Positions 8,703 through 18,128 are shown, counted from the first letter of the stretch. The stretch: 40,232 bases of DNA from an uncultured Bacteroidales bacterium (GCA_903901975.1 CAIUTB010000002.1:1-40232), one strand, 5' to 3'. Notes: generated by a model from the letters alone, not told the origin. Program-made: numbers and translations.

Positions 8703-11700
8703 ATGGCTTTTAAACATGATAATAAGGTAAAAAGTAGTTTTAATAAAATCTCGATCGGTCTTGCATCGCCCGAAGAAATATTAAAATTATCGAGTGGTGA
8801 GGTTTTGAAACCGGAAACCATTAATTATCGTACCTACAAACCCGAACGCGATGGTCTGTTCTGCGAACGCATATTTGGTCCTACCAAGGATTTTGAATGT
8901 CATTGCGGTAAATACAAACGTATCCGTTACAAAGGCATTGTCTGCGACCGTTGCGGCGTGGAAGTGACCGAGAAAAAAGTTCGTCGTGAACGCATGGGAC
9001 ACATCCAACTGGTGGTTCCGGTAGCTCACATTTGGTATTTCCGCTCGTTGCCGAACAAAATCGGTTACCTGCTTGGTATGCCAACGAAAAAACTGGATTC
9101 AATTATCTATTACGAAAAATACGTTATCATTCAGGCTGGTATTCTCGAAAACGGTGAAAACATCGCTTTAGGTGAATTACTTTCTGAAGATGAGTATCTG
9201 GATATTCTGGAAGCACTTCCAAAAGAAAATCAGATGCTGGATGACACAGACCCAAACAAGTTTATTGCTAAGATGGGTGCTGATGCTATTCACGATATGT
9301 TGAGTCGTTTGGATTTGGATGTTTTGTCTTACGACTTGCGTCACAAAGCAAACACAGATACATCACAACAACGTAAAAACGAAGCGTTGAAACGTCTGCA
9401 AATTGTAGAATCGTTCCGTGCTTCCCGCTTGCGCAACAAACCGGAATGGATGATTATCAAAATCGTTCCTGTAATTCCACCGGAATTGCGTCCCTTAGTT
9501 CCATTGGATGGTGGCCGTTTTGCTACTTCCGATTTGAACGACTTGTATCGCCGCGTTATTATCCGTAACAACCGTCTGAAACGTTTGATTGAAATCAAAG
9601 CTCCGGAAGTAATTTTACGTAACGAAAAACGTATGCTTCAGGAAGCGGTAGATTCATTGTTCGACAATTCACGTAAATCGAGTGCCGTTAAAACTGACGC
9701 TAACCGTCCGTTGAAATCACTTTCCGATTCGTTGAAAGGTAAACAAGGTCGTTTCCGTCAGAACTTGTTGGGTAAACGTGTGGATTATTCGGCTCGTTCG
9801 GTAATCGTCGTTGGACCTGAATTAAAAATGCACGAATGCGGTATCCCAAAGGATATGGCAGCAGAATTATACAAACCCTTTGTTATCCGCAAACTGATTG
9901 AACGCGGTATCGTGAAAACGGTAAAATCGGCAAAGAAAATCGTTGACCGCAAAGACCCGGTAATCTGGGATATTTTAGAATACGTGATGAAAGGTCACCC
10001 CGTATTACTAAACCGTGCTCCGACTTTGCACCGACTTGGTATTCAGGCTTTCCAGCCTAAAATGATTGAAGGAAAAGCTATTCAGCTTCACCCACTTTCG
10101 TGTACGGCTTTCAATGCCGACTTCGACGGTGACCAGATGGCTGTTCACTTGCCACTTGGTAATGAGGCAGTTCTGGAAGCTCAAATGTTGATGCTTGCTT
10201 CGCATAATATCTTAAATCCGGCTAATGGTGCTCCTATTACCGTTCCTTCACAGGACATGGTTCTTGGGTTGTATTATATTACAAAACCACGTACAGGTGC
10301 TTTAGGCGAAGGACTTATTTTCTATTCACCCGAAGAAGCAGAAATTGCATACAACGAAAAGAAAGTAGCTCTTCACTCATGGATTAAGGTGAAAACCAAA
10401 GATTTAAACGAAGATCGTGAAATTGTTGACAAAATCATTGAAACAACAGTTGGACGTATTTTATTCAATAAATGTGTTCCACCTCAGGTTGGTTATATAA
10501 ACGAGTTACTATCTAAAAAATCATTACGCGATATTATCGGTAACGTAATTGATATTTGTGGAGTTGCCCGTACAGCTGCTTTCCTTGATGATATTAAAGA
10601 TTTGGGTTACAGTATGGCTTTCAAAGGTGGACTTTCGTTCAACCTGAACGACGTAATTATCCCACCTGAAAAAGACGAACTGGTAAAAGAAGGTAACGCT
10701 GAAGTAGAAGAAATTCTGAATAACTATAACATGGGATTCATTACTTTCAACGAACGTTACAATCAGATTATCGATACCTGGACTCATGTCAACTCGAAAT
10801 TGTCAAACATTTTGATGAAACAGCTTTCGACTGACAATCAGGGATTCAACTCTGTATATATGATGTTGGATTCAGGTGCCCGTGGTTCTAAAGAGCAGAT
10901 TCGTCAGCTCTCCGGTATGCGTGGTTTGATGGCAAAACCTCAAAAATCAGGTGCTGAAGGTGGTCAGATTATTGAAAACCCAATTCTTTCGAACTTTAAA
11001 GAAGGTCTGTCGGTGTTAGAGTACTTTATCTCTACCCACGGTGCCCGTAAAGGGTTGGCCGATACGGCTCTGAAAACTGCTGATGCAGGATATTTGACCC
11101 GTCGTTTGGTTGACGTATCACATGATGTGATTATCAACGAAGATGATTGCGGTACATTACGTGGTTTGATTGCCACTGAAATGAAGAACAACGAAGAAGT
11201 GATTTCGTCACTTTACGAACGAATTCTGGGTCGTGTTTCGGTTCATGATATTTATCACCCGCTTACAGCCGAATTACTGGTTGCTTCTGGTGAGCAAATT
11301 ACCGAAACGCATGCCCGTAAAATTCAGGATTCACCTATCGAACGCGTTGAAATTCGCTCGGTATTAACCTGCGAATCGAAAAAAGGTGTTTGTGCCAAAT
11401 GTTACGGACGTAACCTTGCAACCGGTAGAATGGTTCATATGGGTGAAGCTGTGGGTGTTATTGCAGCACAATCCATCGGTGAACCGGGAACACAGTTGAC
11501 ACTGCGTACTTTCCACGTCGGTGGTATCGCTTCGAACATTGCTGCTGAATCGAAAATCGTCCTCCGTTATGATGGTCGTCTTGAATTTGACGAACTTCGT
11601 ACGGTAGATGCAGCTGACGATGTAAATGTTACTCACCAGGTGGTTGTAAGCCGTTTGGCCGAAATGCGTGTGATTGACAAAAATACTGGAATTGCCCTTA

Positions 11701-12995
11701 CTACTCAAAATATACCTTACGGTTCGAAATTATATGTAAAAGATGGCGATAACGGAGCTAAAGGCCAGCTGGTCTGCGACTGGGATCCGTTTAATGCTGT
11801 AATTATATCGGAAACTGACGGTAAAATTGAATTTGAAGACGTAGTTGAAAATCAGACATTCAAAACCGAAACTGATGAAGCAACTGGTTTGCGCGAGAAA
11901 ATTATTATTGAATCGAAAGATAAAAATAAAGTTCCAAGTGCTCACATTGTTTCCAAGGATGGTTCTATTCTTCGTACATACAACTTACCGGTGGGTGCCC
12001 ACTTAGTGTTGGATAACGGCGATAAAATTAAGACCGGTCAGATGCTGGTAAAAATCCCGCGTGCCGTTGGTAAAGCAGGTGATATTACCGGTGGTCTTCC
12101 ACGTGTAACTGAATTGTTCGAAGCCCGTAACCCGTCCAATCCGGCTGTAGTAGCTGAAATCGATGGTGAAGTGGAATTCGGAAAAATCAAACGTGGTAAC
12201 CGCGAATTGTCTGTAACTTCGAAAACTGGTGAAATCAAGAAATACATGATTCCACTTTCGAAACAGATTCTGGTTCAGGAAAATGACTTTGTACGTGCCG
12301 GAACTCCGCTTTCGGATGGTGCAACGACTCCTTCGGACATTCTGTTGATTAAAGGACCTACTGCCGTTCAGGATTATATCGTGAATGAAGTTCAGGACGT
12401 TTACCGTCTGCAGGGTGTGAAAATCAATGATAAACACTTCGAAGTAATTGTTCGTCAGATGATGCGCAAGGTAGAAATTCTGGAACAAGGTGATACCCGC
12501 TTTTTGGAAAAACAAATTGTTGACAAACATGAGTTTATGGAAGAAAACGATCGTATATGGGGCAAAAAAGTAATACTTGATTGCGGTGATTCAGTCAATC
12601 TTAAACCGGGACAAATAATCACTCCCCGTAAGCTTCGTGACGAAAACAGTATGTTGAAACGTCGTGATATGAAGTTGATCGAAACGCGCGACGCTATTGC
12701 CGCTACTTCGAATCAGATTCTTCAGGGAATTACCCGTGCAGCACTGCAAACGAACAGCTTTATGTCAGCTGCTTCGTTCCAGGAAACTACAAAGGTTCTG
12801 AACGACGCTGCAATCAACGGAAAAGTTGACCGTTTGGAAGGTATGAAAGAAAACGTAATTTGTGGTCACCTGATTCCTGCCGGAACCGGACAACGTGATT
12901 TTGATAAAATCGTTGTTTATTCTCGCGACGAGTACGACAAGAAAGTGGATGCCCGACGTAATGTGCTGGATATCGAAGAAAGTGACTCTGAATAA
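8703..12995 (+). CDS. rpoC: RNA polymerase beta' subunit
   Basis: RpoC is the beta' subunit and carries the catalytic magnesium site. The 1430-residue product is full length. It shows the N-terminal zinc-binding cluster ([20 protein letters not shown], about residues 66-85), the absolutely conserved [12 protein letters not shown] (residues 471-482; the three Asp bind magnesium), the second zinc cluster [15 protein letters not shown], and the trigger-loop/bridge-helix region ending in [20 protein letters not shown]-type sequence. It follows rpoB by 109 bases containing repeats and ends 26 bases before a strong terminator. Confidence 0.99.
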   Translation: MAFKHDNKVKSSFNKISIGLASPEEILKLSSGEVLKPETINYRTYKPERDGLFCERIFGPTKDFECHCGKYKRIRYKGIVCDRCGVEVTEKKVRRERMGHIQLVVPVAHIWYFRSLPNKIGYLLGMPTKKLDSIIYYEKYVIIQAGILENGENIALGELLSEDEYLDILEALPKENQMLDDTDPNKFIAKMGADAIHDMLSRLDLDVLSYDLRHKANTDTSQQRKNEALKRLQIVESFRASRLRNKPEWMIIKIVPVIPPELRPLVPLDGGRFATSDLNDLYRRVIIRNNRLKRLIEIKAPEVILRNEKRMLQEAVDSLFDNSRKSSAVKTDANRPLKSLSDSLKGKQGRFRQNLLGKRVDYSARSVIVVGPELKMHECGIPKDMAAELYKPFVIRKLIERGIVKTVKSAKKIVDRKDPVIWDILEYVMKGHPVLLNRAPTLHRLGIQAFQPKMIEGKAIQLHPLSCTAFNADFDGDQMAVHLPLGNEAVLEAQMLMLASHNILNPANGAPITVPSQDMVLGLYYITKPRTGALGEGLIFYSPEEAEIAYNEKKVALHSWIKVKTKDLNEDREIVDKIIETTVGRILFNKCVPPQVGYINELLSKKSLRDIIGNVIDICGVARTAAFLDDIKDLGYSMAFKGGLSFNLNDVIIPPEKDELVKEGNAEVEEILNNYNMGFITFNERYNQIIDTWTHVNSKLSNILMKQLSTDNQGFNSVYMMLDSGARGSKEQIRQLSGMRGLMAKPQKSGAEGGQIIENPILSNFKEGLSVLEYFISTHGARKGLADTALKTADAGYLTRRLVDVSHDVIINEDDCGTLRGLIATEMKNNEEVISSLYERILGRVSVHDIYHPLTAELLVASGEQITETHARKIQDSPIERVEIRSVLTCESKKGVCAKCYGRNLATGRMVHMGEAVGVIAAQSIGEPGTQLTLRTFHVGGIASNIAAESKIVLRYDGRLEFDELRTVDAADDVNVTHQVVVSRLAEMRVIDKNTGIALTTQNIPYGSKLYVKDGDNGAKGQLVCDWDPFNAVIISETDGKIEFEDVVENQTFKTETDEATGLREKIIIESKDKNKVPSAHIVSKDGSILRTYNLPVGAHLVLDNGDKIKTGQMLVKIPRAVGKAGDITGGLPRVTELFEARNPSNPAVVAEIDGEVEFGKIKRGNRELSVTSKTGEIKKYMIPLSKQILVQENDFVRAGTPLSDGATTPSDILLIKGPTAVQDYIVNEVQDVYRLQGVKINDKHFEVIVRQMMRKVEILEQGDTRFLEKQIVDKHEFMEENDRIWGKKVILDCGDSVNLKPGQIITPRKLRDENSMLKRRDMKLIETRDAIAATSNQILQGITRAALQTNSFMSAASFQETTKVLNDAAINGKVDRLEGMKENVICGHLIPAGTGQRDFDKIVVYSRDEYDKKVDARRNVLDIEESDSE

Positions 12996-13021
12996 GACAA
13001 TAATAAGAGTATAATTATTTT

Positions 13022-13055
13022 AAAACCGGATTACTAGAAAAAGTAATCCGGTTTT
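13022..13055 (+). terminator. Rho-independent terminator after rpoC
   Basis: AAAACCGGATTACT (13022-13035) pairs perfectly with AGTAATCCGGTTTT (13042-13055) around a six-base loop, with the terminal T residues forming the U-tract. It closes the long + strand operon. Its symmetry would also let it work on the opposite strand. Confidence 0.9.
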
Positions 13056-13089
13056 ATATTTTATGACAGCATAAATTAAGAAAATTCAC

Positions 13090-13097
13090 TATATTTG
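13090..13097 (+). promoter_or_regulatory. -7 box for the LacI-like gene
   Basis: TATATTTG matches TAnnTTTG and lies 19 bases before the ATG at 13117. Transcription would begin just upstream of the start codon, leaving no room for a DNA-binding domain at the N-terminus of that gene. Confidence 0.6.
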
Positions 13098-13116
13098 CAG
13101 TACTAAATGCTGAAAT

Positions 13117-13965
13117 ATGAATACTTTACAGACAACCGATCAAAATAAACCAATCATTGCATTGATAATTCCAATTATCAATCATTCTTTTTTTTCTAAT
13201 ATTGCCGATCAGTTGACATCATTAGCTTATAAAAATGGATATTTAGTTACGGTATTCCAATCAAACGAAGACTATCAACAAGAAGTTGAGATTGTAAACT
13301 CCATTATCGCTCAAAAGTTTGCAGGGGTTATTGTTTCAATTTCAAAAAATACCGTTGACAGTACCCACTTCAAACAGTTGCAAGATGCAGGTATTCCTCT
13401 CGTTTTTATCGACAGAGTATGCGAAGACATTATTGCTCCCAAAGTATTAATAAATAATCATGAAATCACCTATAAAATCACGGAAAGTCTTATAAAGAAA
13501 GGGAATAAACGGATTGCACTAATCATTGGCACCAATGATATTAATGTTTTTCGGGAAAGACAACAGGGTTATCTCGATGCCCTGAACAAACATGAATTAC
13601 TCTATCAAATGCCGGTTATTGTGGACGAGTTCAGCATTGAGAAAGGAAAAGAGATTTTTGTAAAACTCTGGAGTTCAGAAAACAGACCAGATGCCATTAT
13701 CTCATCTTCCATTCACTTGACAATGGGGATTTTGTTACAAACCAAACTTTATGACGTAAAAATCCCCCATATACTAGACTTAATTACCTACGTCAGTCAT
13801 ATTTCTTTTAAAATTTTACAACCTCATATTACCATTATCGACCAACCCGAAAATGAGATTGTGGAGTCTTCGTTTGATTTCCTGGGAAAATTAATATCCA
13901 ACCAGATCATAGCTGAAAACGAAATGATCAAAATAGTAAATGCTAAAATTGCATTGAAAAATTAA
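13117..13965 (+). CDS. LacI-type sugar-binding domain protein without HTH
   Basis: The 282-residue product matches the ligand-binding half of LacI-family regulators (a type I periplasmic-binding-protein fold). Typical segments are IIALIIPIINHSFFSNIADQ (about residues 13-32), GVIVSISK, GIPLVFIDRV (about 104-113), KGNKRIALIIG and the late ITIIDQPENEI. The N-terminal helix-turn-helix that normally covers the first 55-60 residues is absent. It has not been lost to a nearby frameshift: the space back to the rpoC terminator is only about 60 bases and holds a promoter box. There is no signal peptide, so the protein should stay in the cytoplasm. It could sense a sugar or a similar ligand and act through a partner. 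Its target is unknown. Confidence 0.75.
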   Translation: MNTLQTTDQNKPIIALIIPIINHSFFSNIADQLTSLAYKNGYLVTVFQSNEDYQQEVEIVNSIIAQKFAGVIVSISKNTVDSTHFKQLQDAGIPLVFIDRVCEDIIAPKVLINNHEITYKITESLIKKGNKRIALIIGTNDINVFRERQQGYLDALNKHELLYQMPVIVDEFSIEKGKEIFVKLWSSENRPDAIISSSIHLTMGILLQTKLYDVKIPHILDLITYVSHISFKILQPHITIIDQPENEIVESSFDFLGKLISNQIIAENEMIKIVNAKIALKN

Positions 13966-13977
13966 TAATATTTATTT

Positions 13978-14268
13978 CTATGGTTCTTTCGCTTCGCAAC
14001 ACAATGCTAACATGGTTACGCCATGCTCGGTAAATGCAAAATGTAATTTTCGTGTTCCTCCCCAACTTGATGTTCCATTTTGGAATATCAAGTCAAATAC
14101 TTCATTTGTGAGTTAAAACATAAAATCAACAGGGAATCTATCGGCGTTTCGTTTAACAGCCTTATTCAGATTCTTAGTTAGCTCATACATCAATGCTAAA
14201 TCTTTATCTAAAATTACTTTTAGACCTCTTATTTCGTAAATTTTATTTTGTATGATTTGTAATTCCAT
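13978..14268 (-). pseudogene. Broken ORF6N-domain gene
   Basis: Reading the minus strand from ATG 14268 gives MELQIIQNKIYEIRGLKVIL and continues to DRFPVDFMF, where an in-frame TAA (14113-14115) stops it after 51 residues. The same frame then continues for 44 codons with LTNEVFDLIFQNGTSSWGG and FAFTEHGVTMLA, both typical of ORF6N proteins. After MLA it diverges and ends at TAG (13978-13980). It is a paralogue of the intact gene next door, sharing the first 15 residues exactly. It carries one nonsense mutation and has lost its C-terminal half. No frameshift is needed to read it. Confidence 0.8.
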
Positions 14269-14274
14269 CCTTTT

Positions 14275-14793
14275 TTATTTTTTATACGCCAAATATCCTA
14301 CTGCTGGAATTGGCTTTTTGTCTTTTTCGGTTTGGCTTGCCATTTCGGTCAGAGCCTGATAAATATCGCTGAATTGCATATTGGTTTCCAACATAAAGGT
14401 TTCCAACTTCAGGTTGAGTTCGGCATAGCCTAATGCATACTGTCGAAGTATTACAAATGCTCTTACTATTTGTATATTTACTTCAATGGCCTTTTCGCTT
14501 TTTAATATGCTTGCAAGCATTGCAACACCTTGCTCTGTAAAAGCAAAAGGGAGGTATTTAGTATGTTCGCCTCTACCCGGACTCTTTAAGGTCGCAATTT
14601 GCGTCCTTAGAAGATTATACTCCTGATTTGTCAGCACAAACATAAAGTCGTCAGGAAAACGATTAAGATTTCTCCGGACAGATTCCTTAAGACGTTTTGT
14701 TTCTGTTTCGTACAAATTGGCAAGGTCAAAATCAAGCATTACACGTTGTCCACGTATTTCGTAAATTTTATTTTGTATGATTTGTAATTCCAT
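14275..14793 (-). CDS. ORF6N domain-containing protein
   Basis: ORF6N is a phage-type DNA-binding domain, widespread in Bacteroidetes as stand-alone chromosomal proteins of uncertain role. I choose ATG 14793 (MELQIIQNKIYEIRGQRVML), which gives 172 residues. An open extension of 27 codons upstream has only a TTG start and no family similarity. The domain covers about residues 1-115: VMLDFDLANLYETETKRLKE, RFPDDFMFVLTNQEYNLLR and FAFTEQGVAMLASILKS. The C-terminal third (ALTEMASQTEKDKKPIPAVG) is charged and probably helical. A broken paralogue lies directly downstream, so the pair arose by tandem duplication. Confidence 0.8.
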   Translation of the reverse strand: MELQIIQNKIYEIRGQRVMLDFDLANLYETETKRLKESVRRNLNRFPDDFMFVLTNQEYNLLRTQIATLKSPGRGEHTKYLPFAFTEQGVAMLASILKSEKAIEVNIQIVRAFVILRQYALGYAELNLKLETFMLETNMQFSDIYQALTEMASQTEKDKKPIPAVGYLAYKK

Positions 14794-15050
14794 ACTTAAA
14801 ATATCTAGAGCGGTATAATAACTTGAAAATAAATTTGCTGTCTGTTCTTTCAGATTTTGTAATTGCTTTTGCAAGGATAAAAGGAATTAAGAGAATAGCA
14901 AGACTTTAGCTTAAAAAAAAAGAATGTCAAACCTATAGATAAGTCCTGAAATTCTTAATCATTTTAAATGCTAAAAAAAGAATACTAAACTATCAATTCT
15001 TGGTAAGCCAATCGAAGATGCCGTTTAGCGCTAGCAGCAAAGCCGAGCGG

Positions 15051-15085
15051 TCAATTTTCAATTTTCAATTTTCAATTATCAATTA
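15051..15085. repeat. TCAATTTTCAATT simple repeat
   Basis: Tandem six- to seven-base units (TCAATT, TTCAATT) form a 35-base tract just downstream of the small minus-strand ORF. The same kind of tract precedes the C-terminal processing protease gene at 21881-21934. The 14794-15050 stretch before it holds no gene I can support. Confidence 0.6.
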
Positions 15086-15090
15086 AGCAT

Positions 15091-15252
15091 TCATTTCTTC
15101 TTCATCGCATCCAGTATCAATCCAATGATAAACATAACCAGATTAGTTCCCAGGGCATAGAAGATATTCCAGAATAGTTTCAAGAGCAGGCTTTTATTGG
15201 TTTTGGCGACTTCCAGTAATTTATTGGTATCACCTTTGGTAATTTCAAACAT
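15091..15252 (-). CDS. Small putative membrane protein
   Basis: A 53-residue frame from ATG 15252 to TGA 15091. The N-terminal half is polar (MFEITKGDTNKLLEVAKTNK). One strongly hydrophobic stretch follows (about residues 30-48, including TNLVMFIIGLIL), with a basic tail DAMKKK, as in a single-span membrane protein. I recognise no family. Its start abuts the point where the truncated T9SS gene begins on the other strand, so it may itself be a remnant left by the rearrangement, or a genuine small gene displaced from its promoter. Confidence 0.45.
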   Translation of the reverse strand: MFEITKGDTNKLLEVAKTNKSLLLKLFWNIFYALGTNLVMFIIGLILDAMKKK

Positions 15253-16115
15253 ACAACAGTAATGGTGGTCAAGGCACTAATAACGGCACAAAATATATTC
15301 CACCCATGCAAGCCTTTTGGGTGCAGGTACCGTCTACTGGTACGGGATCAGTAACATTTCCAAACACGGCACGTTCACATCAAGATCAAAGCGTTGTGAA
15401 CAATCAGTTGAAAGCGCCGGCAATAAATAATCAGAAAGTTTTACGTTTAAACGTTTCTAACACTATAAACACGGACGAAACAGTAGTATATTTTGATGCC
15501 AATGCTGCAGATGTATTTGATACCTACGATTCACCTAAAATGAGTAATAATAACGTCGCTATTCCTGAGATCTATACTAAAGTTGGAACCGAAAACCTGG
15601 CTATTAACGGAATGAACGCTATTCCTTACGACACAGAAATCCCACTTGGCTTTACTACAGGGCAGGCAGGTTCCAACTTTAGTATCAAAGCTTCACAACT
15701 AGCAAACTTCCCATCAGGAACAAAGCTTATTTTGAAAGATTATGCTGATGCCAACAATCCCGTAATTACTGATCTGAGCGATGGAAGCACATATGTATTC
15801 AGCTCGAATGCAACAAGCAATAATACCAGCCGTTTTGCACTGCTGTTCCATGCACCTTCGATAACTACCGGAACTAATCCAACAGATAAGGACAGTTTCT
15901 GGATTTCGACCAATGCCAATGGGCAGATAATTGTGAATGGAAACTTAAATGAGAACAGTTCGGTAGCAATTTATAATGCAATTGGTCAGAAAATTATGTC
16001 GAAAAACCTTACCCAAACTAATGCTCCGTTAGGATCTTCGCTTCAGCCCGGTGTGTATATCGTAACGGTTAGTAATGCCGGAAAAACCTTAACCAGGAAA
16101 ATAATTGTTGATTAA
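15243..16115 (+). pseudogene. 3' fragment of a T9SS-secreted protein
   Basis: The open frame runs from just after a TAA at 15240-15242. The first ATG (15306) lies inside a conserved internal segment: YIPPMQAFWVQVP normally occurs deep inside large Bacteroidetes surface proteins. No signal peptide precedes it. The C-terminus is an intact type A sorting domain (about the last 75 residues: SVAIYNAIGQKIMS, LQPGVYIVTVSNAGKTLTRK, ending IIVD), which directs secretion by the type IX system. The gene has therefore lost its 5' part, and the breakpoint is near 15243-15255. If translated from 15306 it would give 269 residues that could not be exported. Confidence 0.75.
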
Positions 16116-16158
16116 TTGAATATTTTTAATTAGGGAAAGTGTTTGTTTATGTTTGCAA

Positions 16159-16199
16159 ATTCAGGTCTTATTAGCCCTAAACGCTAATAAGGCCTGAAT
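16159..16199 (+). terminator. 17-bp hairpin after the T9SS fragment
   Basis: Bases 16159-16175 pair with 16183-16199 over 17 positions with one G-U, around a seven-base loop. It has no strong T-run after it, so it may be a weak terminator or an mRNA-stabilising structure between the T9SS fragment and the small peptide gene. Confidence 0.55.
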
Positions 16200-16244
16200 A
16201 TTAATCTTTCCACGTAATACTAAAACCGCTTAAAATCTGATAAT

Positions 16245-16412
16245 ATGAACACAAAAAAACAAAAGTACTCAGCTCCTGAAATTGAGTGCATTGAACTGGA
16301 TAATGAAATTTCCCTTCAATTGGAATCTACACCACCACCGGCTCCGGGTGAAACAAAACTAAATACTCCGGAATATTTTCAAAATGATCCGTTTAAAACA
16401 AATCTTGCCTGA
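16245..16412 (+). CDS. Small 55-residue conserved-looking peptide
   Basis: The frame starts MNTKKQKYSAPEIECIELDN, continues EISLQLEST, then a proline-rich stretch PPPAPGE, and ends TPEYFQNDPFKTNLA. Bacteroidales carry many short unannotated peptides that begin M-K/N-x-K-K-x-Y-x-x-P-x-I-E-x-I and keep the LDxEISLxLxS core. From memory this one fits that pattern, and I cannot name a function. There is no signal peptide or membrane segment. It lies 130 bases after a T9SS gene end, behind a hairpin, and is followed by a strong terminator at 16537, so it sits in its own short unit or at the end of the T9SS transcript. Confidence 0.6.
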   Translation: MNTKKQKYSAPEIECIELDNEISLQLESTPPPAPGETKLNTPEYFQNDPFKTNLA

Positions 16413-16536
16413 TTGTATTTTCTGCTTTCTAGCTAAAAATTAGTATTTTTAAGGCAGCAAAGAAAGTGTGTTGTTAATTCATTAATATTACTTATTCTTG
16501 CTCTAAGTACTTCAATTATATTGCTTTAAATCCCTT

Positions 16537-16571
16537 AATAGTTCACTGCATGGCAGCGAACTATTTTTTTT
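16537..16571 (+). terminator. Rho-independent terminator
   Basis: AATAGTTC (16537-16544) pairs with GAACTATT (16558-16565) and an inner CTGC/GCAG stem lies within it, closed by ATG. A run of eight T follows. It would end transcripts from the small peptide gene. The 16413-16536 stretch before it shows no other feature. Confidence 0.8.
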
Positions 16572-16637
16572 AATGAACATTCTTATTTATTTTAGACGCT
16601 ACTTAAATAAGGAAAATGATTTTCTTAATATTATTGG

Positions 16638-16697
16638 CTACTAAGGGCTATTTAGTTAGATAATTCGCTGACGCTTTATCTTATGAACCCTTAGTAG
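16638..16697. other. Nested inverted repeat upstream of rhaA
   Basis: CTACTAAGGG (16638-16647) and CCCTTAGTAG (16688-16697) are perfect complements. Inside them AGATAA (16658-16663) pairs with TTATCT (16676-16681) around a CGC-rich tip. The two concentric stems make a 60-base foldable element. It lies between the upstream terminator and the putative rhaA promoter, so it is probably a DNA element rather than an rhaA leader. I cannot assign it. Confidence 0.4.
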
Positions 16698-16766
16698 AAG
16701 TAATTGGAAAAGAATTCTCCCCCTTATTATCAGCAATTTATGAGACTTCTTCGGTCGAACTCACGT

Positions 16767-16781
16767 TAATATCAAATATTA
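16767..16781. promoter_or_regulatory. Candidate operator half 1 upstream of rhaA
   Basis: TAATATCAAATATTA is an imperfect palindrome. It begins exactly 21 bases before a near-identical perfect palindrome, so both faces lie on the same side of the helix. It is likely one of two sites for a rhamnose regulator. Confidence 0.45.
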
Positions 16782-16787
16782 CAGCTT

Positions 16788-16802
16788 TAATATCAGATAT
16801 TA
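16788..16802. promoter_or_regulatory. Candidate operator half 2 upstream of rhaA
   Basis: TAATATCAGATATTA is a perfect palindrome with a single central base, ending 24 bases before the -7 box. As a direct repeat of 16767-16781 just upstream of the promoter, it fits an activator site. Bacteroides rhamnose genes are controlled by an AraC-family activator (RhaR); no regulator gene is present in this window. Confidence 0.45.
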
Positions 16803-16826
16803 TCTGACACATGAATTTTGAATAAA

Positions 16827-16834
16827 TATCTTTG
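16827..16834 (+). promoter_or_regulatory. -7 box for rhaA
   Basis: TATCTTTG matches TAnnTTTG and lies 31 bases before the rhaA ATG. No good -33 box is seen, which suits an activator-dependent promoter. Confidence 0.55.
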
Positions 16835-16865
16835 CATTCTAAAATCATCTTTCAATTTAATTATT

Positions 16866-18128
16866 ATGAACGAACAACAAATTAATCAGGCGTTTGATTA
16901 TGCAAAGGCACGGTATGCCGATTTAGGACTGGATGTCGAAAACGCCATAAAAGAATTAGACAAATTATCCATTTCGCTGCACTGCTGGCAGGCCGATGAT
17001 GTCGCTGGTTTTGAAAACGGCGACGGTGAACTTACCGGTGGTATTCAGGCTACCGGAAATTATCCGGGTAAAGCCCGCACCATTGCCGAACTTCGTGCTG
17101 ATATTGACAAAGCTATGTCCTTGCTTCCGGGCAATCATCGCGTGAATATTCATGCATTCTACGGAGATTTCAAAGGCGAATCAGTTGATCGCAATCAGAT
17201 TGAACCAAAACATTTCCAAAGCTGGATTGATTGGGCGAAAGAAAAAGGATACGGACTGGATTTCAACTGTACCTGTTTCTCGCACGAAAAATCGGCTGAC
17301 GGTTTTACCCTTTCGCACCGTGACCCGGCTATTCGTCAGTTCTGGATCGACCATGTTATCCGCAGTCGTAAAATTGCTGAAGAAATGGGTCGTCAGTTGG
17401 GCAACAAATGTATCCACAATATCTGGATTCCGGATGGTTCGAAAGATTTGACCGTTGACCGATTATTGTACCGCAAGAATTTGAAGGATTCGCTGGATAA
17501 AATTTTCGAATATAAAACCAACGATGAGTATATGCTCGACAGTATTGAATGTAAATTGTTTGGGATTGGTAGCGAAAGCTATGTGGTTGGTTCGCATGAG
17601 TTTTATATGGGATACGGAATTTCCAACAACAAAATGATTACCCTGGATTCAGGTCACTTCCATCCAACCGAAGTTATCTCGGATAAGATTTCTTCTTTAT
17701 TGCTTTTTGCCTCTGAAATCATGCTTCACGTAAGCCGTGGTGTTCGCTGGGACAGTGATCATGTGGTGATAATGAATGATGAATTACTGGCTCTTTCGCA
17801 GGAGATTATCCGCTCAGGAGCGCTCGATCGTGTGCATGTGGGGCTGGATTATTTCGATGCATCCATCAACCGAATCGGTGCGTATGTGATTGGCGTTCGT
17901 GCCATGCAGAAAGCCTTGTTACAGGCTTTGTTGGAACCTATCGCACAATTGCGTACTTTTGAGGCCAACGGACAGAATTTTGAGCGTTTGGCTTTGCTCG
18001 AAGAAGCAAAATCATTGCCCTGGGCTGCTGTTTACGATAAGTATTGTCAACGTAAAACTGTTCTTGCAGGCGAAGCGTACATTGCCGATATCCAGAAATA
18101 CGAAGTGGATGTAACTTCAAAAAGATAA
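16866..18128 (+). CDS. rhaA: L-rhamnose isomerase
   Basis: The enzyme converts L-rhamnose to L-rhamnulose, the first step of rhamnose breakdown, using a divalent metal (Mn). I start at ATG 16866 (MNEQQINQAFDYAKARYADL), giving 420 residues, the usual length. An in-frame TTG 48 bases upstream lies before the promoter box and is rejected. Recognisable segments are ISLHCWQADDVAGFE (about 35-49), GNYPGKARTIAELR, HNIWIPDGSKD, SIECKLFGIGSESYVVGSHE and the metal-site segment ITLDSGHFHPTEVISD. It is followed by rhaT after 120 bases. Rhamnulose kinase and aldolase genes are not in the window. Confidence 0.96.
   Translation: MNEQQINQAFDYAKARYADLGLDVENAIKELDKLSISLHCWQADDVAGFENGDGELTGGIQATGNYPGKARTIAELRADIDKAMSLLPGNHRVNIHAFYGDFKGESVDRNQIEPKHFQSWIDWAKEKGYGLDFNCTCFSHEKSADGFTLSHRDPAIRQFWIDHVIRSRKIAEEMGRQLGNKCIHNIWIPDGSKDLTVDRLLYRKNLKDSLDKIFEYKTNDEYMLDSIECKLFGIGSESYVVGSHEFYMGYGISNNKMITLDSGHFHPTEVISDKISSLLLFASEIMLHVSRGVRWDSDHVVIMNDELLALSQEIIRSGALDRVHVGLDYFDASINRIGAYVIGVRAMQKALLQALLEPIAQLRTFEANGQNFERLALLEEAKSLPWAAVYDKYCQRKTVLAGEAYIADIQKYEVDVTSKR

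Noticed and set aside
12003-12530. 175-codon minus-strand frame inside rpoC
   Set aside because: Phe- and Thr-rich shadow of the rpoC codons, not a gene.
14794-14874. Extended N-terminus for the intact ORF6N protein
   Set aside because: It needs a TTG start, lies outside the domain, and the neighbouring paralogue starts at the equivalent ATG.
16818-16865. TTG start for rhaA
   Set aside because: It would begin upstream of the likely transcription start and adds non-family residues.
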